A DNA stretch of 64,000 nucleotides from an uncultured Planktomarina sp. (GTDB taxonomy: Bacteria; Pseudomonadota; Alphaproteobacteria; Rhodobacterales; Rhodobacteraceae). This document shows positions 49,936 through 58,256 of the stretch, one piece after another. The stretch spans positions 62,001-126,000 of the forward strand of contig CAJJBD010000014.1 of the NCBI GenBank assembly GCA_905182325.1, in the 5' to 3' direction. A program made the translations under genes and the position numbers. Numbering within the stretch: the stretch's first letter is position 1; every line of letters begins with the position of its first letter. The notes below the pieces were generated by a model. It did not search any database, was not told the DNA's origin, and saw nothing but the letters and a program-made list of their open reading frames with translations.

Positions 49936-50920
49936 CAGTTAAATTTGCCTCAAACCCCAATGTACTTGGCTCAAAAGAATAATGTGAACCGCAAAACTGA
50001 CAATCAGCCGTTACCTTATTATCATCTGTGGTCATGTGCCTTATATCTTTTGCTGAATAAATAGACAGGCTCTGTCTCACGCGATCCTGAGAACATGTAC
50101 AGCCAAACTTGATCTGTTGTGTTTCAAAAATACGGGGGTTTTCTTCGTGAAAAACGAGTTGTATCAGACGGCTGGGATCCAACAATGGTCCAACAAGTTC
50201 AAGCGCGTCCACCGTATCAAGCAATAAATTTACACGCTTCCAGTTCTCATTCTCATCTCCGTCTAAGATGTCACCCGCCCTCAGCAAGCCATCAATAGAC
50301 GTCCCCTCTTCAATTGCTACACGATCACTGGCTGTTGGCATGTGCTGAAGCATAATCCCACCTGCCCTCCGGCCACTACTACCGTCAGATTCTTTCGAAA
50401 GACCAAACGCTAGAGAAAACCGCGTTGGAAGTTGCTCTGATTGTGCAAAATAAGTCTCAGCGCAGGCGGAAAGTGAACCCCCAGAAATCGGAGTTATCCC
50501 CTGGTATGGAGTTGTATCCTGTCCCTGATCAATCAGGATGGCAAAGTGGCCTTTCCCAATTTGAAAAAATCCCTTTGCATTTGGGTCGACTTTATCAGAA
50601 TCAAAGCTGGCATAAGCTCGAATTTTGGCTGGTTGGCCGTCATCAGTCGGGCCATAGTAGTCTGTTGCTATAAGGCGAACTGGACCATTACCTCTTACTT
50701 GAAGCGAAAGCTTCCATCTTAATTTCATAGTTTGGCCAATTAAAGCAGTTAACAGAACCATTTCTGCCACAAGGCCCTCAATCATTGGTGGATAATCATG
50801 TTGTGATAATACTTCATCCAAGACGCCATCTAAGCGCGCCATCCTCCCTCTTATGTCAGAAACATCTAATTGGAAGGGTAAAACCTTATCATCCGAGTTT
50901 GTATTTAATGATTTTATCAT
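49910..50920 (-). CDS. hslO: Redox-regulated chaperone Hsp33
   Basis: Hsp33 is a holdase activated by oxidation. The 336-residue protein shows PFQLDVSDIRGRMARLDGVLDEVLSQHDYP, LLTALIGQTMKLRWKLSLQVRGNGPVRLI, and the four redox Cys: FGCTCSQDRV (C-x-C) and DCQFCGSHY (C-x2-C), which bind zinc when reduced. ATG 50920 follows GGAAAG; a TTG codon just before it is less likely. The zinc switch is complete, so normal redox control is expected. Confidence 0.96.
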   Translation of the reverse strand: MIKSLNTNSDDKVLPFQLDVSDIRGRMARLDGVLDEVLSQHDYPPMIEGLVAEMVLLTALIGQTMKLRWKLSLQVRGNGPVRLIATDYYGPTDDGQPAKIRAYASFDSDKVDPNAKGFFQIGKGHFAILIDQGQDTTPYQGITPISGGSLSACAETYFAQSEQLPTRFSLAFGLSKESDGSSGRRAGGIMLQHMPTASDRVAIEEGTSIDGLLRAGDILDGDENENWKRVNLLLDTVDALELVGPLLDPSRLIQLVFHEENPRIFETQQIKFGCTCSQDRVRQSLSIYSAKDIRHMTTDDNKVTADCQFCGSHYSFEPSTLGFEANLTDENEPGKK

Positions 50921-50988
50921 CAATTCTTTCCAAAGGTTGGCCTTGCCATAGCTTTTACATATAAGCGCGTCTAGACGAACACCAACGC

Positions 50989-51432
50989 ATGGAGACTAAA
51001 TTGCAACGATTTGGCGCCACCCCTAACCCAGCAAAAAAATACACTCACCGACCAGGCGTCTATGCAATCTTGCCCCTAGCTGATGGTATTTTGACAACAT
51101 TTCAAGCGGGAATACACAATGAGTACCAACTACCAGGGGGTGGCGTTGATCCTGGAGAACAGCCAATTCAAGCATTGCATCGTGAAGTTTTAGAGGAGAC
51201 AGGATGGCGCATAATGCGCCCCCGGGTGTTTTTCAGATTTAAGAGATTTGTGTTTATGCCAGAATACGATCTATGGGCAGAAAAAATATGTACTGTCTAT
51301 ACGGCCCAACCTGTAATGCGGCGCTCAGCACCCATTGAGGAAAACCACTTTCCTATTGTGCTTAATGTTGAAGAAGCGTTAAGCCTACTAGCTGTTTCTG
51401 GTGACCGCTATGCCGTGTCATTATTCTTTTAA
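50989..51432 (+). CDS. Nudix hydrolase, substrate unknown
   Basis: A 147-residue Nudix protein. The Nudix box is GGGVDPGEQPIQALHREVLEETGWRI, preceded by HNEYQLPGG. Upstream KYTHRPGVYAILPL is common in roseobacter homologues. It does not show the CoA, ADP-ribose or MutT-specific signatures, so the substrate is open. Divergent from hslO (68 bases between starts) and convergent with ilvA. Confidence 0.9.
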   Translation: METKLQRFGATPNPAKKYTHRPGVYAILPLADGILTTFQAGIHNEYQLPGGGVDPGEQPIQALHREVLEETGWRIMRPRVFFRFKRFVFMPEYDLWAEKICTVYTAQPVMRRSAPIEENHFPIVLNVEEALSLLAVSGDRYAVSLFF

Positions 51433-51474
51433 ATCAAAAACCTTAATAGAATAAAAATTCTTTTAGAACTCTGC

Positions 51475-52710
51475 TTAGATAATCAAATCTACCATTGTCT
51501 CATCATCAGTTATGTCCCGAATTGACATTCCGGCTTTTTCTAACCTTTCAGATAAAATGCTAAAGTTTTCTGGTGAAGATGTCTCAATACCCAAAAGAAC
51601 TGTACCAAAATTACGTGCTGATTTTTTCAAATACTCAAAACGTGAAATATCATCATCTGAACCCAATAGACTCAAAAACTCTTTTAAAGCTCCTGGCCTT
51701 TGTGGCATCCGCAAGATGAAATACTTTTTAACACCTGAAAACCGCTGGGCCCGCTCCTTTACTTCCGGCAATCTCTCAAAATCAAAATTACCACCAGATG
51801 AAACACAAACAACTTTTTTACCTTTAATTTTAGTTTGTATGTCTTTTAACGCGTCCAAGGCTAATGCCCCAGCTGGCTCCAAAACAATGCCCTCAACATT
51901 CAGCATTTCCAGTATTGTTGTACAAATCCGATCTTCCGGAATCGCTAGGACGTGATCCTCTTTAACACCCTTAAGAAACTTGAATGTATGTTTACCAATT
52001 TTCGCAACAGCAGCGCCATCCACAAAAGTGTCCACACTTTTAATCTTAGTGGGCTGACCTGCCTTCAATGCAGCGGCTAGGCTTTTCCCACCAGAAGGTT
52101 CAACAAAATATATTTCGGTCTCCGGTGCGCGTTCTGAAAGAAGACGGCAAGCAGAAGAGGAAAGGCCACCACCACCTACTGGAACTACAAAAACATCCGG
52201 AGCACAACCAAGCTGTTCTAACATTTCATGGGTAACAGTTGCCTGCCCCTCAATTACATCTAAATCGTCAAAGGGCGACAAGAAGTGACCACCAACCTGA
52301 TCACAGTGTTCCTGGCTAGCACTCAAAGTATCATCAAAGTAGTCCCCCACTAGACGCACCTCAACCCATTCTCCACCAAACAACTTAGTTTTATTTATCT
52401 TTTGCTGCGGTGTAGTAACCGGCATAAATATAACACCGTTTTTCTTCATATGGCGACATACAAAAGCAACGCCTTGGGCATGATTTCCCGCACTAGCACA
52501 AACAAAAATTTGTTTATCAGTTTGCTTACTCATCGCATTGTAGGCACCGCGCAACTTGTAAGACCGCACAGGAGATAAATCTTCCCGCTTTAGCCAAATG
52601 TCAGCATCATATAATGCCGACAAATGATCGTTACGCTGCAGTGGTGTTGCAGAAAAAAGTTCTCGCATACGTTGGGTAGCAAGAGCCGTCTGGTTACTAA
52701 AGTCTGTCAT
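51475..52710 (-). CDS. ilvA: Threonine ammonia-lyase
   Basis: PLP enzyme that converts threonine to 2-oxobutyrate, the first step to isoleucine. In 411 residues: WLKREDLSPVRSYKLRGAYNAM with the PLP-lysine, CASAGNHAQGVAFVCR, VPVGGGGLSSSACR for the phosphate, and VCVSSGGNFDFERL. The C-terminal 80 residues form one short ACT-like domain (YFILRMPQRPGALKEFLSLLG), as in the shorter IlvA form, suggesting allosteric control. Divergent from argG with a 202-base gap. Confidence 0.95.
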   Translation of the reverse strand: MTDFSNQTALATQRMRELFSATPLQRNDHLSALYDADIWLKREDLSPVRSYKLRGAYNAMSKQTDKQIFVCASAGNHAQGVAFVCRHMKKNGVIFMPVTTPQQKINKTKLFGGEWVEVRLVGDYFDDTLSASQEHCDQVGGHFLSPFDDLDVIEGQATVTHEMLEQLGCAPDVFVVPVGGGGLSSSACRLLSERAPETEIYFVEPSGGKSLAAALKAGQPTKIKSVDTFVDGAAVAKIGKHTFKFLKGVKEDHVLAIPEDRICTTILEMLNVEGIVLEPAGALALDALKDIQTKIKGKKVVCVSSGGNFDFERLPEVKERAQRFSGVKKYFILRMPQRPGALKEFLSLLGSDDDISRFEYLKKSARNFGTVLLGIETSSPENFSILSERLEKAGMSIRDITDDETMVDLII

Positions 52711-52912
52711 TGATTTGACTAGTGACCCAAACTGCTAAAATGCGCAAGTTATAGCTTTGAAGGAATGACGAGCATCATGTGCTAGGATCACTATTAGACA
52801 GTGATTTATTAAGAATTTGAATTTAACAACAGTAATGAAAAACTTGCCGCTTGAACAAAAAAAATGTACCTGCACCGTGGATACACTTCAATAAATTTAG
52901 ATTGGATTTCGA

Positions 52913-54130
52913 ATGTCTTCGCCTAAGAAAATAGTTTTGGCCTATTCGGGTGGGTTGGATACATCAATAATTTTAAAGTGGTTACAAATTGAGTATAATT
53001 GCGATGTTGTTACGTTTACTGCCGATCTCGGCCAGGGTGAAGAGCTGGAGCCTGCTCGAGTTAAAGCAGAAAAAATGGGCGCATCAGCAATTTACGTGGA
53101 AGATCTGCGTGAAGAATTTGTTCGTGATTTTGTATTCCCAATGTTCAGGGCAAATGCTTTGTACGAGGGTCTATATCTTTTAGGTACATCTATTGCACGA
53201 CCATTAATATCAAAACGGCTAGTTGAAATTGCAGAACTTGAAGGAGCAAACGCAATAGCCCACGGGGCAACGGGAAAAGGCAACGACCAAGTCCGGTTTG
53301 AGTTAGCTGCTTACGCCCTAAACCCTGATATAAAAGTAATTGCGCCTTGGCGTGACTGGGACCTCTCCAGTCGTTCTTCACTTATAGAATTTGCCGAAAA
53401 GCATCAAATCTCGATAGCCAAAGACAAACGTGGTGAGGCACCTTTTAGCGTGGATGCAAATCTACTACACACATCCTCAGAGGGTAAAGTACTGGAAGAC
53501 CCCTCCATTGAAGCACCTGATTACGTTTATCAGAGAACTGTAAAACCTGAACTCGCACCAGACAAACCCGAATATGTTGAAATTGGATTCAAGTCAGGAG
53601 ACGCACAATCAATTAATGGCCAGATCATGTCACCCGCCGAAATTCTAACTGAACTCAACGAGCTAGGGGGTAAACATGGAGTTGGTAGGCTTGATTTAGT
53701 TGAGGGGCGATTTGTAGGCATGAAGTCACGTGGGATATATGAGACTCCAGGTGGCACATTATTGCTTGAGGCTCATCGTGGAATTGAGTCAATAACATTA
53801 GACCGAGGCGCAGCGCACCTCAAGGATGAGTTAATGCCTAAATACGCCGAACTTATTTATAATGGATTTTGGTTTAGCCCTGAACGCGATATGTTGCAGG
53901 CACTGATTGATAAGTCTCAGAAACACGTTACGGGAACTGTTCGGTTAAAGCTCTACAAGGGTTCTGTAAAAACTGTTGGCCGATGGTCAGATTACAGCTT
54001 GTACTCAGAGGCTCACGTTACTTTTGAGGATGACGCTGGGGCTTATGATCAAAAGGATGCAGCGGGATTTATACAACTAAACGCACTGCGGCTAAAGCTA
54101 TTAGCAGCGAGAAAAAAACGTGTGGTCTAA
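52913..54130 (+). CDS. argG: Argininosuccinate synthase
   Basis: ArgG joins citrulline and aspartate with ATP in arginine synthesis. In 405 residues: the PP-loop [48 protein letters not shown], and [32 protein letters not shown] 52913 is in the usual place relative to the PP-loop. The 202 bases before it hold a weak ATCACT/AGTGAT hairpin near 52787-52807 but no recognised operator. Confidence 0.97.
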   Translation: MSSPKKIVLAYSGGLDTSIILKWLQIEYNCDVVTFTADLGQGEELEPARVKAEKMGASAIYVEDLREEFVRDFVFPMFRANALYEGLYLLGTSIARPLISKRLVEIAELEGANAIAHGATGKGNDQVRFELAAYALNPDIKVIAPWRDWDLSSRSSLIEFAEKHQISIAKDKRGEAPFSVDANLLHTSSEGKVLEDPSIEAPDYVYQRTVKPELAPDKPEYVEIGFKSGDAQSINGQIMSPAEILTELNELGGKHGVGRLDLVEGRFVGMKSRGIYETPGGTLLLEAHRGIESITLDRGAAHLKDELMPKYAELIYNGFWFSPERDMLQALIDKSQKHVTGTVRLKLYKGSVKTVGRWSDYSLYSEAHVTFEDDAGAYDQKDAAGFIQLNALRLKLLAARKKRVV

Positions 54131-54193
54131 GTTTGGGTTTAGATAAAATTAAATCTGTTTAATAAAACCTTTTTTTCATTACATTCTTAAATT

Positions 54194-54913
54194 TTAAGTC
54201 TTCAACTTAATGGCTTTAAACTGCTCGTATAATTTATTGGCAGTAGTTAAAATATCGAAAAATTCTGTACCCAAGTTTGGTATCGATTTTGATGGCTCAG
54301 CAAACCCAGTAGATTTGTGGACGGCATCATACCAATGCGATGCCCATACCCCGTCTTCAGCTCTGGGACCCGCAATCCAACTTAGCATAGCCAGGTCAAA
54401 GTCTATGCCAAGCGCTTCACATAATCCAGAAAGTGAAGTCTCTGGGTTTGCTAAAATATCTTCACTATCAATAACAATAGGTTTCTGACCGAGTAACAGG
54501 CAATGATCAAAAATTTTTTTTTGCTGTACAAAGCCTAAATCATCTAGTGATGGATTTTGCCGTTTTATGTCGTAGCTAGCAATAACCTTAGCAGGACTAC
54601 GAATCAAAAAAACGTTTTGTTGCTGGGCAATCCAATCTAGTGAAAAACTTGGTAACATCTGATGCGTAAGTAGCTTTTGGTACCAAACCCTATAAGGTTC
54701 AGGTACTGTTCCCGTCAGTCGGGAACTTATTATATCTGGGTCTTTTGGCTGACTATCAATAATGATTTGGTTCATAGGGTGTTTGACACCAGAATGGTAC
54801 AAATATGCGCCGTAGTAGGGTTCGTCAGAAATTATTGTATCGTTCCGGTTTCCAAAAGCATACATCAATGCTGTGGACAAATTTCTGGGTCCAGACCACA
54901 TCGCTATTCTCAT
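54194..54913 (-). CDS. Sulfotransferase-like P-loop protein
   Basis: A 239-residue protein. The N-terminal WSGPRNLSTALMYAFGNR is a PAPS 5'-phosphosulfate-binding-loop-like motif, and VFLIRSPAKVIASYDIKR resembles the 3'-phosphate-binding RxPxxxxxS segment of sulfotransferases. SEDILANPETSLSGLCEALGIDFD matches the family's later helix. The acceptor is unknown. Homologues in eukaryotes and bacteria are sometimes fused to or misnamed as branched-chain aminotransferase-like or HAD proteins. It stands alone, convergent with argG. Confidence 0.8.
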   Translation of the reverse strand: MRIAMWSGPRNLSTALMYAFGNRNDTIISDEPYYGAYLYHSGVKHPMNQIIIDSQPKDPDIISSRLTGTVPEPYRVWYQKLLTHQMLPSFSLDWIAQQQNVFLIRSPAKVIASYDIKRQNPSLDDLGFVQQKKIFDHCLLLGQKPIVIDSEDILANPETSLSGLCEALGIDFDLAMLSWIAGPRAEDGVWASHWYDAVHKSTGFAEPSKSIPNLGTEFFDILTTANKLYEQFKAIKLKT

Positions 54914-55016
54914 AACTTCTCCATTTCAATTTAGCTTTTAATTTTAAGACTAGTTTTAATTAGATCAATTGGACAACATCAACCCAGCTTAATAATTAAC
55001 ATGTTATAGAAAATTT

Positions 55017-55892
55017 TCACCTAGCATTAAATTCTAAAACCTCTGCTAAATTAGGAATGGCGTTAGCTGTCCCTAGTTTTGTTACCTTTAATGCCGCAGC
55101 TTTATTGGCAAAAGTCAACGCTTCAAGGGGGTCTTTTCCCTGAGATAACAAAGCTACAAAGTAACCACAAAATGTGTCACCAGCACCTGTAGTGTCTACG
55201 GAGCTTACCGTAATACCCTCGACCCTAATCTCAAGCCCTGTTTTGAAGTCTTGATATGTAGCACCCCTTGATCCAAGTGTGGTTAATATAGCGCTTACAC
55301 CAATCTCTTTTAAGTTTTTTACTTTAAAATGGCTTGTTAATTCAGCAGCCTCAATTTCATTTACACAAAGTATATCTACAAAAGGAAGTATTTCAGCCAC
55401 CACCTCTGCATCGAACGGAGCGGCAGAATAAACCACATGAGCACCCCGTAAACTTGCTAAGTTTGCAGCGTTACTTTGTTGCGAAGTCTCGTTTTGCAAA
55501 ACTAGCCAATCTGACGAAGAAATAGGCGCAAGCCAGGAATTAACTTGATCAGTAGAAATAAGATGATTTGCACCACCAAAAGTTGTGATTGCATTCTCCC
55601 CATCTTTCTCCATTGTTATTATCGCATGGCCGGAGGCGCCTAAGAGTTTAATTACATTAGTGGTATCAACACCCAAAGCTCTGAGTTGGTCAATTAACCA
55701 TGAACCGTCTTCGCCTACTGCGCCTAAGTGACAAACTTCAGATCCAGCATTTATCATAGCAACAGATTGGTTGGCGCCCTTGCCACCCAATCCTCGCTCC
55801 ACCTTGCTTGCTACCAATGTTTCTCCCGGCATTGGGATGTGGCTTACATGATAAAAAAAATCAGCGTTAATGGATCCAATATTATAAATCAT
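55017..55892 (-). CDS. rbsK: Ribokinase
   Basis: PfkB-family sugar kinase of 291 residues. Motifs: GSINADFFYHV and GETLVASKVERGLGGKGANQSVA (ribokinase substrate loop GGKGANQ), and VDTTGAGDTFCGYFVALL with the catalytic Asp in the GAGD anion hole. Ribose is the likely substrate, but nucleoside kinases of this family look similar. The ATG overlaps the maeB stop by one base (TAATG); a functional link to malic enzyme is not obvious, and no ribose transporter is near. Confidence 0.88.
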   Translation of the reverse strand: MIYNIGSINADFFYHVSHIPMPGETLVASKVERGLGGKGANQSVAMINAGSEVCHLGAVGEDGSWLIDQLRALGVDTTNVIKLLGASGHAIITMEKDGENAITTFGGANHLISTDQVNSWLAPISSSDWLVLQNETSQQSNAANLASLRGAHVVYSAAPFDAEVVAEILPFVDILCVNEIEAAELTSHFKVKNLKEIGVSAILTTLGSRGATYQDFKTGLEIRVEGITVSSVDTTGAGDTFCGYFVALLSQGKDPLEALTFANKAAALKVTKLGTANAIPNLAEVLEFNAR

Positions 55893-58147
55893 TATCTGAT
55901 GTTACAGGCTGCTATAACTGCCATATTGAGAATATCACTCACAGACGAAACTGTTGAACAAATTTGAATTGGCTTATCAATGCCAGTGAGAATTGGTCCA
56001 ATAACTGTTGCGCCACCCATTTCCTGCAGAAGCTTTACTGAGATAGAGGCCGAATGTCTTGCAGGAACAACAAGTACATTCGCTGGTCCTGAAAGTCGGC
56101 TGAATGGGTACTTTTTCATCTCTTCAATATTAAGAGCTACATCTACTGCCATTTCTCCTTCAAACTCAAAATCAACGCCCCTTTGCTCCAAAACTTCTGG
56201 TGCTATTCGCATTTTTTCTGCCCGCTCAGAAATGGGATAACCAAAAGTTGAGAAGCTAACAAAGGCAACCCGTGGTTCAAGCCCGAGAGCACGAGCTACG
56301 CCTGCACCACGTTCTGCAATATCAGCCAAATCATGCTCGTTTGGCCACTCGTGCACTAGTGTATCTGCTATCAAGACAATTTTGCCTTTAGACAAAACTG
56401 CTGTTACTCCAACTGCTCCATCGTGAGGGCCAACATCATAAACATGATTAATTAAATCTAATACATGGGCTGATTTTCTAGTAACGCCTGTTACTAAACC
56501 ATCACCATGGTCATGGGCTAGCATCAGAGAACCAAAAACATGCCTGTCTCTACCAGCGAGCCGCAGCACGTCTGTTTGATCAAAACCCTTACGCTTAAGA
56601 CGATTATACAAGTATTCTTTATATGTGTCTAGGTGAGGAGTGGTTGCCGCATTAGCAATCTCTATCTCACCTATAGCATCACCAAGCCCCGCTTCCTCTA
56701 GTTTTGCCTTAACTACACTTTCACGACCAACAACAATGGATTTTCCAAACCCTTCGCGTTGATACATAACTGCAGCACGCAAAACACGTTCATCATGGCC
56801 TTCAGAAAATATCATGCGTGCCTGAGCAGACCGTGCACGCGCGTTTATGCCTCTTAAAATACTCGCAGTTGGATCCATGCGGGTTTTTAATGAAAGCTGG
56901 TACCCATCCATATCAATGATTGGTCGACGGGCTGCCCCCGTAGTCATCCCCGCCTGCGCAACTGCCGGCGGAATGCGGTAAATTAGCCTCGGGTCAAACG
57001 GTGTTGGGATAATATAATCACGCCCAAAGCTTAATTTTTTTCCATACGCTAAAGCGACTTCGTCGGGTACATCTTCACGAGCTAATTCAGCCAGGGCCCG
57101 AGCACAGGCAATTTTCATTTCGTCGTTGATAGCTCGCGCATGAATATCTAACGCACCACGAAACAGGTAGGGAAATCCTAAAACATTATTTACCTGATTT
57201 GGGTAATCAGAGCGACCAGTCGCTACGATTGCATCATCACGTACCTCGTGAGCTTCTTCTGGCGTGATTTCAGGGTCGGGGTTTGCCATTGCAAAAATGA
57301 CTGGGTTTTCTGCCATTTTTTTAACCATGTCTTGGGTTACAGCGCCCTTTACAGAAACTCCTAAAAAGACGTCTGCACCAACCATTGCTTCACTCAGAGT
57401 TCGTAATTCAGTAGAAATTGCATGTGCTGATTTCCATTGATTCATACCTTCGGTACGGCCCTGATATATGACACCCTTCGTATCACAAACCACACAGTTA
57501 TTATTTTTAGCACCCATTGATTTAAGTAACTCAATGCATGCAATCCCTGCAGCACCAGCGCCATTCAAAACAATTTTAACATCTTGAATTTTCTTACCAG
57601 ACAAATAAAGCGCATTTATTAGGCCCGCAGCACAAATTACAGCTGTTCCATGCTGATCATCATGGAATACTGGTATATCCATTACTTCTTTCAAAGCTTG
57701 TTCGATGATGAAGCACTCTGGAGCCTTAATATCCTCAAGGTTAATTCCACCAAAGGTGGGTCCCATCAACGTTACTGCTTTAATAAATTCATCTGGATCC
57801 TCAGTATCAAGCTCTATGTCAATTGAATTAACATCAGCAAAGCGCTTAAATAAAACGGCTTTACCTTCCATCACTGGCTTACTGCCCAACGCTCCAAGGT
57901 TACCAAGTCCTAATACGGCTGTTCCGTTTGAGATTACGGCAACTAAATTTCCTTTGTTTGTGTAATCATAAGCCAACTCTGGGTTTTCTGAAATCTTTAA
58001 ACATGGCACGGCCACGCCCGGTGAGTAGGCCAGAGATAAATCTCTTTGCGTTGTCATAGGAACGGTTGCAGTAATTTCAAATTTACCCGGTGTTGGCTCC
58101 ATGTGAAACGCCAGCGCGTCTGCGTCTGTTACTTTAGTATTAGCCAT
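55892..58147 (-). CDS. maeB: NADP-dependent malic enzyme with phosphotransacetylase-like domain
   Basis: MaeB decarboxylates malate to pyruvate with NADP. The 751-residue protein has the malic domain (SLAYSPGVAVPC, VISNGTAVLGLGNLGALGSKPVMEGKA), metal site FHDDQHGTAVICAAGL, NAD(P) fold VLNGAGAAGIACIELL, and then a C-terminal region of about 320 residues homologous to phosphate acetyltransferase (LAHDHGDGLVTG), which in enteric MaeB is regulatory and responds to acetyl-CoA. ATG 58147 has GGGAGCG upstream. Divergent from mutS. Confidence 0.96.
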   Translation of the reverse strand: MANTKVTDADALAFHMEPTPGKFEITATVPMTTQRDLSLAYSPGVAVPCLKISENPELAYDYTNKGNLVAVISNGTAVLGLGNLGALGSKPVMEGKAVLFKRFADVNSIDIELDTEDPDEFIKAVTLMGPTFGGINLEDIKAPECFIIEQALKEVMDIPVFHDDQHGTAVICAAGLINALYLSGKKIQDVKIVLNGAGAAGIACIELLKSMGAKNNNCVVCDTKGVIYQGRTEGMNQWKSAHAISTELRTLSEAMVGADVFLGVSVKGAVTQDMVKKMAENPVIFAMANPDPEITPEEAHEVRDDAIVATGRSDYPNQVNNVLGFPYLFRGALDIHARAINDEMKIACARALAELAREDVPDEVALAYGKKLSFGRDYIIPTPFDPRLIYRIPPAVAQAGMTTGAARRPIIDMDGYQLSLKTRMDPTASILRGINARARSAQARMIFSEGHDERVLRAAVMYQREGFGKSIVVGRESVVKAKLEEAGLGDAIGEIEIANAATTPHLDTYKEYLYNRLKRKGFDQTDVLRLAGRDRHVFGSLMLAHDHGDGLVTGVTRKSAHVLDLINHVYDVGPHDGAVGVTAVLSKGKIVLIADTLVHEWPNEHDLADIAERGAGVARALGLEPRVAFVSFSTFGYPISERAEKMRIAPEVLEQRGVDFEFEGEMAVDVALNIEEMKKYPFSRLSGPANVLVVPARHSASISVKLLQEMGGATVIGPILTGIDKPIQICSTVSSVSDILNMAVIAACNIR

Positions 58148-58256
58148 TATGACGCTCCCAATTGATATATCATTGTACCCACCCAATAAAGCAACGACAA
58201 CCGCTTCCTTTTGCTGTTGTCTTTGCTTAAAGTCGTTCCATTGTGGAGGTGTTGTT

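Noticed and set aside
58149-58256. 36-residue N-terminal extension of MutS
   Set aside because: It would overlap the maeB start region, is cysteine-rich and has no homology; the TTG at 58257 has an ideal GGAGG.
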